Assembly (NCBI RefSeq): GCF_021018805.1
Contig: NC_086283.1
Coordinates: 17,822,162-17,886,161 of the forward strand
Length of the DNA stretch: 64,000 nt
Reading direction: 5' to 3'
Origin: Prinia subflava
Lineage: Eukaryota > Chordata > Aves > Passeriformes > Cisticolidae
Part shown: piece by piece, positions 1 to 12,290 of the stretch
How positions within the stretch are numbered: position 1 is the stretch's first letter
How the letters are laid out: every line of letters starts with the position of its first letter
Position numbers and translations under genes: made by a program
The notes under the pieces: generated by a model
What the model was told of the DNA's origin: nothing
What the model saw: the letters and a program-made list of their open reading frames with translations, nothing else
Database searches by the model: none

Positions 1-1339
1 TGGGAACTGCCCTGAGCAGAGGAACACTGTAGCTATCCCATGCTTTCAGCCTGCAATGGCGTATTTATGAGCAGAGGCTGCAGCTTTCTCTAGGCTTTTC
101 CCTTGGATTATTCCAAGGTTAATACCTAGGCACTGATAATGAGCAGGCTGAGCACTGCAGCTGCAGAAGAGATGACAAGGAAAAGGTCAGGTGCTTGCTC
201 TCATAGAAAAAGCATTTGTCACGTGTGAAGCTGAATCTAAAGACAGAAAGATGCTGCCTTCAAAATTCCTTAATTTCTTGGAGGAGTTCATTACTAAGGC
301 CCTGTTTCCTGCTTCACCAAGAGCTCATCAATGCAGAGGGTTTTTGTTCTCTTAGCTTTCTGCTCCAGACTCTCCTCACTGCACACCTTTCAAAGATATT
401 AAAAATCTCCTGTTCCGTTCTTTATCTGGCAGGTCGTCATCACCCTCCTCTCACATCACCTAATCCAGTCAGCTTGAAAACCGTGTGCTGCTCTTTGTGC
501 ATCATCTCCCAAACCTGTCTGGACTCTCTTTTGAGGGGTTAAGCACCTCCCAGAGACCTTCAGGAGTAGCAGACACAAGCTCTCCACTCCCAGAGGCAGG
601 AGGCCTTTGGTCCTGGCAGCACCCAGGTACAAAGGTAAGCTTCTCCATGAGGAGCTATGCCAACCCCTACTTCCTCTTCCAGGCACTGGATTGTGTGGAA
701 CCATCCATTTCTACCCGAAACATTGGAGCCTGGAACATGTAAGAAGAAGAGCAGGGAGGCACCACCACATCAGTTTGGGGCTGGAGTATGGGGTGCACAA
801 GGAAAGGCTGAGAAAACTGAGTGTGACCAGTGTTAAAAAGAGAAGGGTGAGGATCTGACTGCTGTTCAGCTGCTGCCTGGCAGAGTGCAGAGAGCTCAGA
901 GCTGGGCTCTTGCACGTGAAGAGGTGATAGAATGAGAAGCAGAGGACAAGAGCTGTGATAAAAAAATTCTGAGCAGATGCTTGGAGAAAAAAAATCACCA
1001 GTCCAGCACTGGAACCTCATGGTGAGGCTGTGAAATTTCCATCCCAGGAGATCTTCAGAGCTGAACTGACAGGGTGCTGACCATCCCGAGTGAGCTGACC
1101 CACCTTTGGCATTCACTTCTCTTGGGGCCTCCTGCTTTGTCAGAGCAGTCAGTGCATTCAGGCCATGGTGGCAAGACCAGGTACACAGCCCAGGTGCTCC
1201 ATCCCAGCCCAGCAGTGCAACAACATGTTAACCAGATCCATTTCCTTGATGTAAAGCCTCCCACAGAAAATGCCCTGTCAGCAGCAAGAGGCTGCAGAGC
1301 CTTTCAGAACTCTTTCTGCAGGGGTGCCATGATTATGAT
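1..1339. other. Unique noncoding DNA, no gene recognised
   Basis: Short overlapping open frames occur on both strands, which is typical of non-coding DNA, and none has a recognisable domain. I see no repeat family, RNA gene or promoter signature. A donor-like AGGTAAG occurs near position 632, but no convincing exon surrounds it. Confidence 0.6.
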
Positions 1340-1745
1340 CATAAGTTTGCAATAATGATAATGGAGCTAACCACAATTCCATTTCCAACTGAGGTAAACT
1401 ATGGATTTGTATAAAATACGTATCAAATTATTTCTAGATTTTTTAAGTTCAGAGCCGACAGGAGTTTTTTATTATAATGATTTTGTATTGACAGAACAAC
1501 GACTCTAAGCTAAGCTGTTAGGACTGTATATTTCCCTCATGGCCTCCAAAAGCACTGTAAATTGAAATGTACATTAAAAACAGTCAATCTTTGTTTGCTG
1601 GCAACATTGAAGGAGAATTGACTGTGTTTTTATTAAAAAAGCTCATATCTTATAGTCACTGGACTACAATGAGAAGGGGTATTAAAGTGCTCATTAAAGA
1701 TAAAAATAAATAAGCCCTCTGCTTGACTAAATCCATAGAAGCATC
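1340..1745. other. AT-rich block, possible conserved noncoding element
   Basis: The stretch is clearly richer in A and T than the DNA on either side. It carries many TAAT/ATTA cores and ends in a run of AATAAA-like words near 1700. It has no long open frame. Conserved vertebrate enhancers often look like this, but so does neutral AT-rich DNA, and conservation cannot be seen from one sequence. Confidence 0.25.
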
Positions 1746-1945
1746 ATTTGATCAAGAGAAGTGTAACGATGCTCATTAATGTCTTCTCAGACCTGGGGAC
1801 TTGAAACAGGCACTGCCTGAAACAAGGACTGGGGCTTTGTCCTACACTGGCCCAACACAGAAATATGTTGCCTGAAGCTTCTCCAGCAAGCAGACAGGAC
1901 AGCCTCCTCTGGGCTGGTTCCTGATCTCCAGATCTCATAGAGACT

Positions 1946-2215
1946 CACAGAATAGTCTGGACCTCCAAAGGTCCTACCACGAGCAGGGACACTTTCCACT
2001 AGAGCACCTTCTCAGAGTTCCTGCAATCTGAACTTGGATTTTCCCAGGGATGTGGTATCCACCACCTCTCTGGAAATGCAGTATTTCACCATCCTCACTT
2101 GCAAAAAACTTCCTCCTTCTGTCTAATCCAATCCCACCCTCCTTCAGTTTTGATCTCATCCCTGTGTCTCACTCCCCTGGTAAGTTGTTTGTTCCCGTCT
2201 CTGTTCAGGCTCCTG
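1946..2215 (-). mobile_element. CR1 LINE 3' fragment (old copy)
   Basis: On the plus strand the text runs through the reversed CR1 3' end in order: a CACAGAATAG-type tail, GAGCAGGGACACTTTCCACT, a CCACCTCTCTGG segment, then TTCCTCCTTCTGTCTAATCC. It continues into the more upstream part towards 2215. CR1 is the dominant LINE of birds and usually leaves 5'-truncated copies like this one. The copy is well diverged and has no intact reverse transcriptase frame. Family assignment is from memory of the consensus. Confidence 0.75.
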
Positions 2216-4075
2216 TGTTCAAACACTTCAGTACAAAACCAGATTCACGGACACACATTCAGTCCTAACCTTGTAGTAAACAGAGGAGGAAAAAGCTGGG
2301 ATTGCTAATGAAAAAATCCTCCCGGACCTTAAAAATTTCACTCAAGTAAAGCAAGAAAATAGTGTCTAAAAACTAGAAATGATGAATGGCAGGATGTGGC
2401 CAGGCCCTAAGGCTGTCTCTTCTGCAAACAAAGTCAGCTATGCAGAAGTGATAGGTGCTAATTAATAAATAGTGCTGGTTTTCCTTTGCCAATTACTCAT
2501 TGATACAGCTGATACTCCTCTTTGATAAGCCACTCTATGTTGGTAATAGCTTTTATCACAGCTGCGAGCAAGCAGAATGAAGCATCCAGTGCCTTCCCTT
2601 TTAAGTTGTTTATCTTCTGCTGTTAGAGAATTCTCTGCAGAATTTGTTTGGAATTGCAGTGAATTAAACACCTTATTTTTTAATTATTATTATTTATATT
2701 GTAGTAATGCCTAGAAATCCCACTGTGGACAAGGGCTTTGCTGCTGTGTGAATACAGCTCTGAAGACAGGAAAAGCTGTGTCCCAGAGAGCTTACCCCTG
2801 AGCTTTGTGATTGATTGCTTATTCGTATTCCTTCCAAATGTTATCTCTGAGTGAGTGTTTTCTGTAATTTATGTCATATTCTATCTCCTGCCTTGGTTTG
2901 TGCCTGTATTTGGGGATGCAGCCTGCACGAGGCAGCTGCAAACATAAAGCTGGATTGCACAGGCCAGCAGACATCCTCCAGTGAGTACTGAGCTCTGCAT
3001 TCTCTGGAGAATGAAACTAAATTCAGAGTAGAAGAACAGAAGATTTTTAACCATGCTATGTAAGTTCACGAGGGAAAGACCACAAGAAAAAAAAAGAAAC
3101 GGGAGACAACAAGATCCTTCACGAGTAGGCTGACATTGATTTGGAAAACTCAAATACACTGCCACTTAATGTGATCACTTCACTTTGTTTTCTTCAGGGA
3201 AAAGCCCAAACCTGAAACCCAATGCGGTAAACTGAGCAGATTGCTGGCCTTGGAGCACTGAGCCTCCAGAGCATGGATTAAAGGCACTCACCCTCAACAC
3301 ACACAGCTCCTCCAAGAACTAAAGATATAATGAATGCCCTCACAACCTATTAGCAGCCTTTATATTCTGAAAAAGAGGACCCCGGGGCCCAGCCCTGAAA
3401 GGTCAGGAAGTTTTGTCAGCTCAAGCTAGACCTAACCAAGGTTTTCCCAATAGCAAATGCAGGAAAATACTGTTTTTTAAGGGGAAAAATTTAAAGAAAG
3501 AACATAATTCTCCCTTTCTTTAGAGTCTCTGAGCAGAGTTGTAAATGATATGGGACTCTGAAGAGGAAAAACGTTGGAATTTGGTTGGGAAAAAGACAGA
3601 GGGACTTGTTTCTGCAACAGCGGGGGACAGTGATGGAGACAACATCCAGCAAGCTGTGCTTTGGTGATATAGCAAAGTTTGAGCAAATTCTGAAGCATGT
3701 TCTCTATTTCCAGTGGCCGTGGGGGTTCTCTGTCAGTTCTTTGTCTTCTTTACCCTCACTTTTGTTACCCAAATTTCTTGGAGAAACAACCTTTTCTTTG
3801 TCACAGAGAAGGTGTCTTTTCTTTTCTTTGACTGCAGATAGTCTCACACCCAAACTGTCCTCTCATACATGCACTTTCTCAAGAACACAGAACACCTTTT
3901 CAGACACCTCCTAATTTGTCACTAGTGATATCACCCACAGCTTTTGTTAATGACAAAGAATTAAGTTGGGCTCACAGTACCGAACAGGATAAGCGAGAAA
4001 GCTTGATGGTTTATGGAAAAAAGTATATCAAATGAGAAACCTGAGGTTACCACACGTATTTTGACCTTCTCTCCC
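2216..4075. other. Unique noncoding DNA; AT-rich block at about 2455-2700
   Basis: No gene was recognised. The part at about 2455-2700 is AT-rich, with ATTAATAAAT and TTTTATCACAGCTG-type words, and could be a conserved element, but this is only an impression of base composition. The rest shows no repeats and only short frames on both strands. Confidence 0.5.
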
Positions 4076-4092
4076 TTTTTTTTTTTTTTTTT
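4076..4092. repeat. T17 homopolymer
   Basis: An uninterrupted run of 17 T follows a pyrimidine-rich stretch. It could be a simple length-variable tract or the reversed tail of an old retroposed sequence. No flanking duplication was found. Confidence 0.9.
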
Positions 4093-6744
4093 AATATTCC
4101 AAAACATCCCATCAGGACTATTAGCTGCAACAGAAAAGCCTTTGCTAATGACAAAGCTTAAAAGCAAAATCAAAATGTACAGCTGTCTGCCTCAAAAATG
4201 CCCTCCTACAGTTCATTTATGGGCTTTCAAAGTGAAGGATTTTAGAAATGTAAAGAATAACTGACACTTTTTATATCCATAATGCATTCCTCCCTGGATG
4301 CATTCACAGCCCATATAGTCTGTGGTATTTAAAAAAATATCCTGAGATATAAACCCAGTGACTTAAATACAAAATCACTTTCTGAGGCTAATGCAGTTTT
4401 ATCAGTGGCAAGGATCCTGTGCTGTCTCTTGGACTGTGACCTGTGCTTCACTTATATTAATCTGTGTGTTGGCCAGCCCTGCTTATCAGGGATTTGGTAT
4501 TTGAGGTGAAGTTCTTTTTCAGACTCTTTCCACTGCACCATTTGTCTTCACAGCACAGATTCTCTTTTCTCTCGACTATTGCACTGACATCTTTGCTTGA
4601 CTTCGTGTTCTTTTATCCACCCCCCAGGCTATGGCTGCCTGCTTATTTATGCTGTCGGCTTAATTTCTTGATTGATATTCTCACATTCCCCCTGCTACTT
4701 ACTTATTTACATCCTCTGCTTGTTTCCAAGTCCTGCTCCTTTAAGATCTCAGTGCTATTTTATTTATGGAAAAGAATCACTGTTTTCCACAGCATGTTCT
4801 TTATGCTGCTGCCACGACCTTCTACAGCACCAGTTAATCATCCCAAATATTGCCACGCTCCAAGTGCCGTGTTTTGCAATCCTCTGAGCCTCTCTGGTGG
4901 AATTCTCTTCCTGGGGACACCTCGCCAGCTGAAGCAGTGCATCTTTTTTATTATATTCATTATTTAGCACCTAAACAGCCCTACATTCTCTAGGTAAATA
5001 GAAGGGAAGGTATTTACGCCACGTTACTCACGACCTGTGATTCTGATTTCCCCTTCTCCAGGGTAAAACAGCACCAGGTCCCACAGTCAAGGGGTTTATC
5101 TCTGGCTAGAACAAACTGGCAAAGAACAAAGCACCACATGAGCTCGTGTGGCTGTCTGATGGCAAAGATGCAACATCCTGTAGGGGAAAGAGAAAAGGGC
5201 TACTCTCATTTAAAAAGTAAAATTTTTGGGAGCCTGCGAGCACACTTAAAATGCTGGCTGAGGGAAGGCAAGACTGGTCTCAGCGGTGTCACAGTTTTCA
5301 CTGGGCTTTTGGTTGCTGAAGGATGAATTAGGAGGTGAGTATCAGGACAGAAATCTCAAAGGACTCTTTGAGGTGAAAGAAAGGGTGAGAGAAAGTGAGA
5401 CTTATCCTGGCCAGCAACTCAGAGAGAGTTTCACCTTGACTGAGGAGCCAGAAATCATCCTACCCGAAGTGCACTGCTCCTTCCAGCTACTGCCAGAACA
5501 TTTCCATTGCTCCAGCCAAAGGTTTGTCATGAGAAAGGCTGCACTAAGATTTCTTTGTACATAACAAAATGTTCTGTGGGCTTCTGATGAATGCTGCTGA
5601 TTTCTGTCAAAGCGACGGCCTTGCACCTCCCAACCAGCACAGAGGAGAAAAAGAGCTCAGCTCTGGTGCTCAAGATCATCCTGCTGCTGCTGGGCCATGT
5701 CTTTGGGAGCAATACTGGGATAATAGTGGTGAGAAGGAGGACAGCAGGTGAGCAGAACTAACTGGAATGTGCCTGTTTAGGTGAATTCCCAAATGTACCA
5801 TACATGCCACATAGATTCTTTTTTAGAACTGTCAAACCCAGCACACTTAGAGCCGTGCCTGAGTGGTATCTTGTCCTGGTGGTAGCCAAAGCTCTCCTCA
5901 ACGTACTGCAGACACAGTGTGATATTTATAAAGCATAGGTGAATGCTTGGAGATGGACACGCTGAACTGAGGCGGGGGAGCATGCCTCTCCTTTGCAGAT
6001 GTAAAATGCGGGATGCTCTAATAACCCAACTTGCAGTTAGTTGGTAAAACAGGCTAATTCGTGGCCTTATTTAACTGCCTTGCTTGATTTGCTGGCTGCT
6101 AAAAAGTTGGAGTGTCTGTTTTACTCTGGGGTGGAGAGCAGAGTCCAAGTCTGTCCTGTGTTGTAGTGTGCAGCAGGGGAAGGAGCGAGCAGAAGTTATT
6201 CATTTAACGAGCAGCAAAGCGATGCCACAAGGGGAAAAAATAGATGCAGCTGTGCCTGCAGCATTACTTAATCTTTCTCCTTCCATTTCCTTCCATGAAG
6301 ATTGAGCCCCAGCCAGCAGAGAAATAGCTGCCGGTGTTTATAGAGAATATAATGCCCAAGTCCAGCCTGTGGCTGGGAGATACGTGTTTGGTTTTCTGGA
6401 CAGTGCTTTCTGCTTTTAAAGGTTCACAAAACTGTCCTCACTGCCTGCCCCAGGACTGTGCCTCAGTGCTGGGCAATGCAAAAGAGGGATTTGGTTTGGA
6501 GCAAAGTGCAGGCAGCAGAGCAGTCTTGGGGCAGCAGCAGGACTGACAACTCTGCCCTGGCTGCCCTGCACACCCTCAGAGCCTGGCAGGGATCTCAGTG
6601 AAACCTCAAAACCCTCTCCCCTCCTCTGTGCCACCACAGCGAGCTCTACATCCAGCCACACTGCTGGATCCTGCTGCTGGGGGAATGCAGGACTGGAAAG
6701 GCCTTCCTGGGTGACACCCTGCTCCTGCAGACAGGCATTTAATC
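4093..6744. other. Unique noncoding DNA, no gene recognised
   Basis: The 167-codon frame at 4464-4967 (plus) is one of the two longest in the window. Its translation is rich in Leu, Phe and Ser, as expected from pyrimidine-rich DNA, and shows no domain. I found no repeats or RNA genes here. Confidence 0.55.
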
Positions 6745-7100
6745 ACAAAAACATCAGAACACCAAAAAGGCATAAATACCCGGTTTTAATTCTCAGTTAT
6801 ATAAAGACACATCCAAATATAAATCACAATGGGAGCTTCAAAGAGAACGAAATTGCCTGATCCGGTGAATCGGATCCAAAGCAGCCTACCATCGAAACAC
6901 AGCCCACAAGACATTAATTAATACAGAAGCAGAAGGGAAGATTGATGCCAGATTTAAATAGGTGTATTTCAAATCACAATCTGGTCCAAAGCATCTTGAG
7001 TTATATTCCTGAATTACATGATTTGTGGTGGGTGGTAGGGAGGGTCGTGTCCAATTGGAAGATTGTCCCTGTCGTTTTGGCCGTATCAAACCTTAGGGCA
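6745..7100. other. Candidate conserved noncoding element
   Basis: This AT-rich stretch keeps several CpG dinucleotides: four between 6841 and 6900 and three more at about 7045-7085. CpG is otherwise scarce in AT-rich DNA of this window. It contains the small inverted repeat GATCCG (6859-6864) / CGGATC (6871-6876) and homeobox-like ATTAATTAA words. Retained CpGs in AT-rich DNA can indicate selection. There is no coding evidence. Confidence 0.3.
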
Positions 7101-7324
7101 CTGGGATTTCAGTGGCCTGGTTTTACTCCTTTACCCTCATCCTCTCACACAGAACAGAAAACTTCATTCTTCCATTCTTTGATGTAAAACAAAAATGATG
7201 AAAATTGACAGAAAAATTCAACTATCAAGAGTCCGACAGGGCATGGAAAAAGAAGAGAAACAGAGATTAATGGACCCCAGCACCATGTGTCCATTGTATA
7301 TCCTGTTTGAAGAAGGACAGTGGA

Positions 7325-7496
7325 GATACCATGGCGGTGGCTGCCCCTGGATCCATGGCAGTGCCCAAGGCCAGGTTGGACATTGGGGCTTGAAGCAGCC
7401 TGGGGTAGTGGAAGGAGTCCCTGCCCATGGCAGGGGATTTGGAACGAGATAATCTTCAATATCCTTTCCAACCCAGACCATTCTAAGTTTCTGAAT
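7325..7496 (+). mobile_element. CR1 LINE 3' fragment
   Basis: The text reads in the sense direction of the CR1 3' end: GGCTGCCCCTGGATCC, GTGCCCAAGGCCAGGTTGGA, a GAAGCAGCCTGGG segment, CTGCCCATGGCAGGGG, then CCTTTCCAACCCAGACCATT. It is only the last part of a 5'-truncated LINE and has no coding capacity. Because the fragment is GC-rich, it creates shadow frames on both strands. Confidence 0.9.
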
Positions 7497-10337
7497 TTAC
7501 TTAAGAAAGGGGTACTTTAGTTCCTCAGAGCGACAGTGTTTGGTTCACACCTCATCTTTAATTCCTGCAGCAGTGTCTCCTGCCATGGAGGGAGCTCCCA
7601 GAGGAGCTTCCCTAGGCGTGACTCACATGCTGCACTGCCCCTCAGCACATTATCCTGGGCTTGCATGTTTGCAAATCAGCCAGGACGTGTGAGCGTGACA
7701 TGTCCTGTTCATCCAGGGAGACATCTATTAAACTCCCTGTTGTCTACCCTAAGGGGAGAGCACGTCGTACAGCACAGAGAACTTCCAGAAACCCTGGAGG
7801 CTGTTCAGACACCGCCTGTGCACACAGACAGCGAGCACCTGGGAAATTCCATGGCAGGAACAGCCTGGCTTAAGTCCTGGCTTAAGTGAAGTGACGATGA
7901 ACATGTGGGCGTTAGGGCAACGCATTCCTGAGACTGAAACGATTCAGAAAAGAAAACCTGGCTTGAAAAGAAAACAAGCAGTTGGTTTAGTCAGATGCTT
8001 ATTAAAAGCTTGTGCATTACGTCTTGACCATGCTATTTTTAAGATCTCACCCTGCAAAGCACTGGTACCTTCTCAAAGGTAATGAATGTTCATACCTGAC
8101 AGCAAAGCTGGACAAAGGGAGCACTCAATGACTCTCACAATAAAATTCACAGAGAGGATGGAGGAATTAGAAAAGCAAAGCCTCAGGCTTGGATGATCAG
8201 AAAATCTTGAAGGAGTTCAGATGCTTTTCTGAACCTGCTCTGCCTAGAAATCACAAAGGATCTGCTTCTCTCATGTGAATCACAATACTGTTCTGGTTTC
8301 AGCTGGGAACTACACGATATTTCAGCAGATTTTTCTGCTTTCAGCCTAAAAGCAAAAATTGCAAGAGCACAATAAACATTCTGTTAAGTCTGACCAAACT
8401 TCTAGCCTCAGAAAAAATACTTATCCTTGCTTTATTAGACCCAATTTGGATCACCCATCTGTTGTCTGAGGGAGTTTGAAAGCTCATGGGTGGAATAAAA
8501 AAACCCTTTCCATCTTCTTAACTATTCCACTGGCATTTGCTTATGAGTTTGCTGCCAGCCAAGAAGTGTCTGAAGGGGACAGCACCTGAAGCTTTTTGGA
8601 ACTGGCTTAGTTCAAGCTCTACCTAACAAGCAAGTGACAAGTGTATTGTGCATTGTCACAGGCATCTTTCCTCATAAAGCAAGAAAGGCATGTATAGATC
8701 TGGAGTTATTTTCCCCACTCCTCTTTATTACTTTTCCTTTGTTCTCTTGCTTATCTATTCCTTTTTAATGCAGAAGATAATACAATTCCTATTCTCCTGG
8801 CTTGTGATGTTCAATGCATTTTGACATGTGATGCTGGTTGATGAAATTGGAGGAGAAAAGCTGCATGATGATTTAAAGTGTTATTTTCATGATTGTGCCA
8901 CTCTTGAGTATGGCACAAAGGCAAACATGACACATGAGTCTCCCGAAGAAAATAATCAGGATGACAGAACGTTAAATTAAAAATTAGACTGTCCTGGTTA
9001 AACCAGGATGTCTGGACATCTAACCTTATAGGATTATATCTAACATCCTTTTACCAGCGACAGTTAATGCTTGAAGGGATTTTATTCTCATGTAATCCCT
9101 GCATTGCTTTCAAATCTGCTTGTTTGGGGAGATATAATTAAAACTTATTATTCCTCCTTTCTCTGCCAACCAACTGTCAGAGAGCAGGAACAGAGAAAAC
9201 AAGATTTTTCACCAGTGAAAACCCTTGTTATTTTATAACTAAACCCTTCTATTTCTATTTAATTTAAAATCAAAGGATCAGCACAATCTTCTTCAGTGGC
9301 AAAATGTAGTGGACATGTATCAAATTTTCTTTGGGGAAAAATAAAATAAAATGCTGACAAATCCTTGGAGAAATAGTTTCAGAAACAATCTTTTTCTCAT
9401 TCTCCTTTCTCTTTGTTCTGCATCCTTGCATGTATCAGCTAACTTTTGCATATGATGCAGTAAAATGACTAGACAATTACATTTTTCCATGGCATTCTAC
9501 ACATCTTGTCTATTGGAAAAGAATAAAAAACCCCATTTTATATAGGATATACACATCACTGGATAAAAGTGGAAACCCTCCATGAGATTTTGGAGGAACT
9601 CAAAATGCACACAGCACACATGAACAGTGTTGTGCTGTTTGGATCCCTGAAGAATTTTCAGAGATCTGACAACCTTAAACCCAAGGATCCAGGGTTTTTT
9701 CATTGCTGATACACTCTCTCATGTCAGTTCAGGTTGATCTTAAGAGCATAAATCCAGGAAATGAAGGATGGCATCTCAACCAGCTTCAGAGAGGACAGAG
9801 AAACCTGCAAGGAAAGCCTTACCTACCACCTGGCCATGAGAAATTAAAGCTTTTTATGTTTTAGACATTTAAATAAACTTATAATGGCAAAACTCAGTGT
9901 GAAGAAAAGAACTGGAAAATCCCTGGTGTCTATTAGTTGCATCAGAGGAAACAGACTTTTATGTCTCCTCTCTACAGGCATTTGTCTTCTTGGTAGTGAA
10001 AAAACAAATTTCTCTCTCTCTTCCAGTCCTCCCCTGATGACCTTCCCTGTTCCACATGCACTGGCTCTTCTTCCAGGAGCAGATTGAGCCCTGAGCTCTG
10101 CTCCAGCTTAGGCACAGCAGAGCATAAACTCTCCCAGCCCATGCCAGCCCCACTCTGCCCCTCAGGTGCTGCTTTTGGCTGCCCCAGTGAAGGAATTGCT
10201 ACGGGAGATGTGGCTTTGCAGAGCTGTGACACATCTCACCCCTTCCCATGGCTGACACACTCTCCACAAAGCTGGGCTCTGGTGCTTTCCTGCATCACCT
10301 CAAGCTCCACAGGGTGCTCACAGCTTTGCTGTCAGTG
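7497..10337. other. Unique noncoding DNA, no gene recognised
   Basis: There are long stretches here without any frame over 60 codons, notably 8083-9496. A 15-base near-perfect palindrome, CCTGGTTAAACCAGG, lies at 8993-9007. I recognised no transposon, RNA gene or exon. Confidence 0.6.
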
Positions 10338-10862
10338 TGTTGGAAATATGAAAGGTAAGGAGGCTTTCAGAAAGCTGTGAAAGCAGGCCCTGGAAAGGGC
10401 AGAGAACTTAGAGCTAGCTGAAACTGCAAAGCTTGAAAGTAGGGAAAGTTACAACAGTACAGTAAGCAAGCACATGAAACAGTAGTCTGAGGCTTGGGTT
10501 TGGCCAGGATAGACCTTAAGACTGCAGAAAAATATGCCTAGCAAGATAGTAGAAGGTTTTAAGCTTAATAACGGAATATTATGTATTGTTAATAGAAAGC
10601 ATACAAGCAAGCATTGTTTGAAGCAGGTGTACATGTGCTTTTAATGATTGGCTAGAACAATTGTCTGTAAGCTTTAGCAATATGCCATTGGCTGGAAAGT
10701 TTTTAAAATGCCCTGTAACAAAGAGATCTTCAGCTGTTGCTGGCAGGCATGAGCTGTTTCCATCTTTCAATTGTCTCAACCTGTTACAAGGCTGATGCTG
10801 CGATAAAAGATCGAGGAATGTTTCACAGTGGCCCCATCCCATTTGTGCACAAACCTCCAACA
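10338..10862 (+). mobile_element. LTR-like element of an endogenous retrovirus
   Basis: The stretch begins TGTTGGA and ends TCCAACA, perfect 7-base inverted ends of the TG...CA type. Inside, in the expected order, are two reversed CCAAT boxes (ATTGG at 10647-10651 and 10687-10691), a TATA-like TTTAAAATG (10702-10710) and a polyadenylation-like GATAAA (10802-10807). The order and length (525 bp) fit an LTR, and the text resembles LTR families I associate with songbird genomes. No matching direct repeat flanks it: GTCAGTG lies on the left and CAAACG on the right. The boundary may be wrong, or the element may be one LTR of a rearranged provirus. Confidence 0.65.
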
Positions 10863-11360
10863 CAAACGTGATGTTGGTGTTGGCCATCCCTTGGACGTGT
10901 GAGTAACCCCTACCCATAGCCCTCACCCATCACCAGCCCCCAGCACCCCTGTGCTTCTCACAGCTGTCAGCAAAAAGGTCAACAAGGCCTTTCTGGAAGG
11001 AAATAAGGCTACTGCCCAGTGCTGAGTCACATCTCCAGTACGGACACAGCCATCCTACTGTGTCCAGCAGAATCCCAGCCAGGGCAGCTCTGACCCCACA
11101 GTCTGGGCACAGCGGGGTCCCTTGGAGAGGGAACCAGAGCCTGTCTAGAATTACTCCTTGGCACATTTCAAAGGACAAGCCAGTCAATTCCTCTTGTAGG
11201 AGGAAAGCCACAGTAGCAAACGATCCTATTAAGTTTGGTGCTCAACTCTGTCCTGAAGCTGAAAAGGAGAGTGATTCAGTAAATGAAAGAGGGCGGAGTG
11301 AGGGCACTCCCGGGCTCCCAGGACAGCCTTCAGCAGCTCCCACATGGCACCACGGGGGTT
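10863..11360. other. Unique DNA downstream of the LTR
   Basis: I looked here for retroviral internal sequence, such as a primer-binding site starting TGG or gag-like frames, and found none I can support. A 93-codon frame on the minus strand (10930-11211) has no recognisable domain. Confidence 0.5.
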
Positions 11361-11450
11361 GGCAGTGTGAGGGGATGCAGCTGCAGTGATCCCCCAGTGC
11401 TCCCTGGCAGTGTGAGGGGATGCAGCTGCAGTGATCCCCCAGTGCTCCCT
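11361..11450. repeat. Two-copy 45-bp tandem duplication
   Basis: Positions 11361-11405 and 11406-11450 are identical 45-base units beginning GGCAGTGTGAGGGG and ending AGTGCTCCCT. A partial, altered third piece follows at 11451-11471. Perfect identity suggests a recent duplication. The unit length is a multiple of three, so it yields repeated peptides in shadow frames. Confidence 0.95.
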
Positions 11451-11471
11451 GGCACATGATGGGTGCTCCCT

Positions 11472-12127
11472 GGCAGTGCCACATCCATCACCCAGTGGGT
11501 TCTGCACCCAAACACAGCACCCTGAGCTCCAGTGAGGAGGGCAGGGCAGAGGCAGTGCCAGGGAACAAAAGCTCCTTGTTTTCTTCAGATGAGATTTGCT
11601 GAAGAGCAACAGAACAAAAAACCTCAAGCCAATCTTCCCTGCAAAAGTGTGGGTGTGATTATCTCATGCTGTGGATCACTCAGCTCAGCCCTGTGAGAAT
11701 TCATGGGGCTGTACTCATTTAATACCAGCTTGGGTCTGGTGCATAAACATCCAGCATTCCCTTTAGCAGTCAAAATTAAACAGGACCCTGGGCTTTTGGA
11801 AAGCTGGGACTGAATTAACTAACTACTTCATTTTTTTAAAAGAACAGTATTGATCATGTAAGTTAAGAAATTCCAAAAGAAGTAAACTCCCTGACAGCTG
11901 TTCCTTCAAGAAAGGAAAACGAGTAGGTTTTTATTTACCTGGGAGATCCTCTAACTAGCAATTCTCAGTCACCCAGAGGTGGCTGATTGAAATATTGATT
12001 AAGGTCTATTTCCTGCATTGTGCTCCAGTGGCAGCTTTGCTGTAGCTCATTTTTACATGCTAAAGGAATGCAGTGTTTGGGAAAAAATGCAATAACTAAA
12101 CCAAGTTTTAAAGTCATTTAAGGCTGA
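11472..12127. other. Unique noncoding DNA, nothing recognised
   Basis: No gene, repeat family or RNA gene is visible. The second half is AT-rich. Confidence 0.55.
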
Positions 12128-12193
12128 ACTAAATTCAGCCTGACTTTTAAAATTCAGTAAACTTCAGTTTAGACTAAATTCAGCCTGACTTTT
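12128..12193. repeat. Short direct repeat, 21 bp, 45-bp period
   Basis: The same 21 bases, starting ACTAAATTCAGCC and ending GACTTTT, occur at 12128-12148 and 12173-12193. They are separated by 24 bases that themselves resemble the repeat (AAATTCAGTAAACTTCAGTTT). This looks like a decayed local duplication. Confidence 0.85.
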
Positions 12194-12290
12194 CTGATGC
12201 TCTAGCAGACACAAACAATACAGGTCTTAGTCTTGGGGTGGAGAGTTTCTATTTGTAAATGTTGAGAAGACTTGGGTAAAGGATGATAAG

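Noticed and set aside
4464..4967. 167-codon plus-strand frame considered as a membrane protein because of many Leu/Phe
   Set aside because: The composition follows from pyrimidine-rich DNA. There is no topology pattern, and other frames are open over the same bases.
11229..11627. 132-codon minus-strand frame with repeated peptides
   Set aside because: The repetition comes from the 45-bp tandem duplication. Overlapping frames on the same strand show the same repeats.
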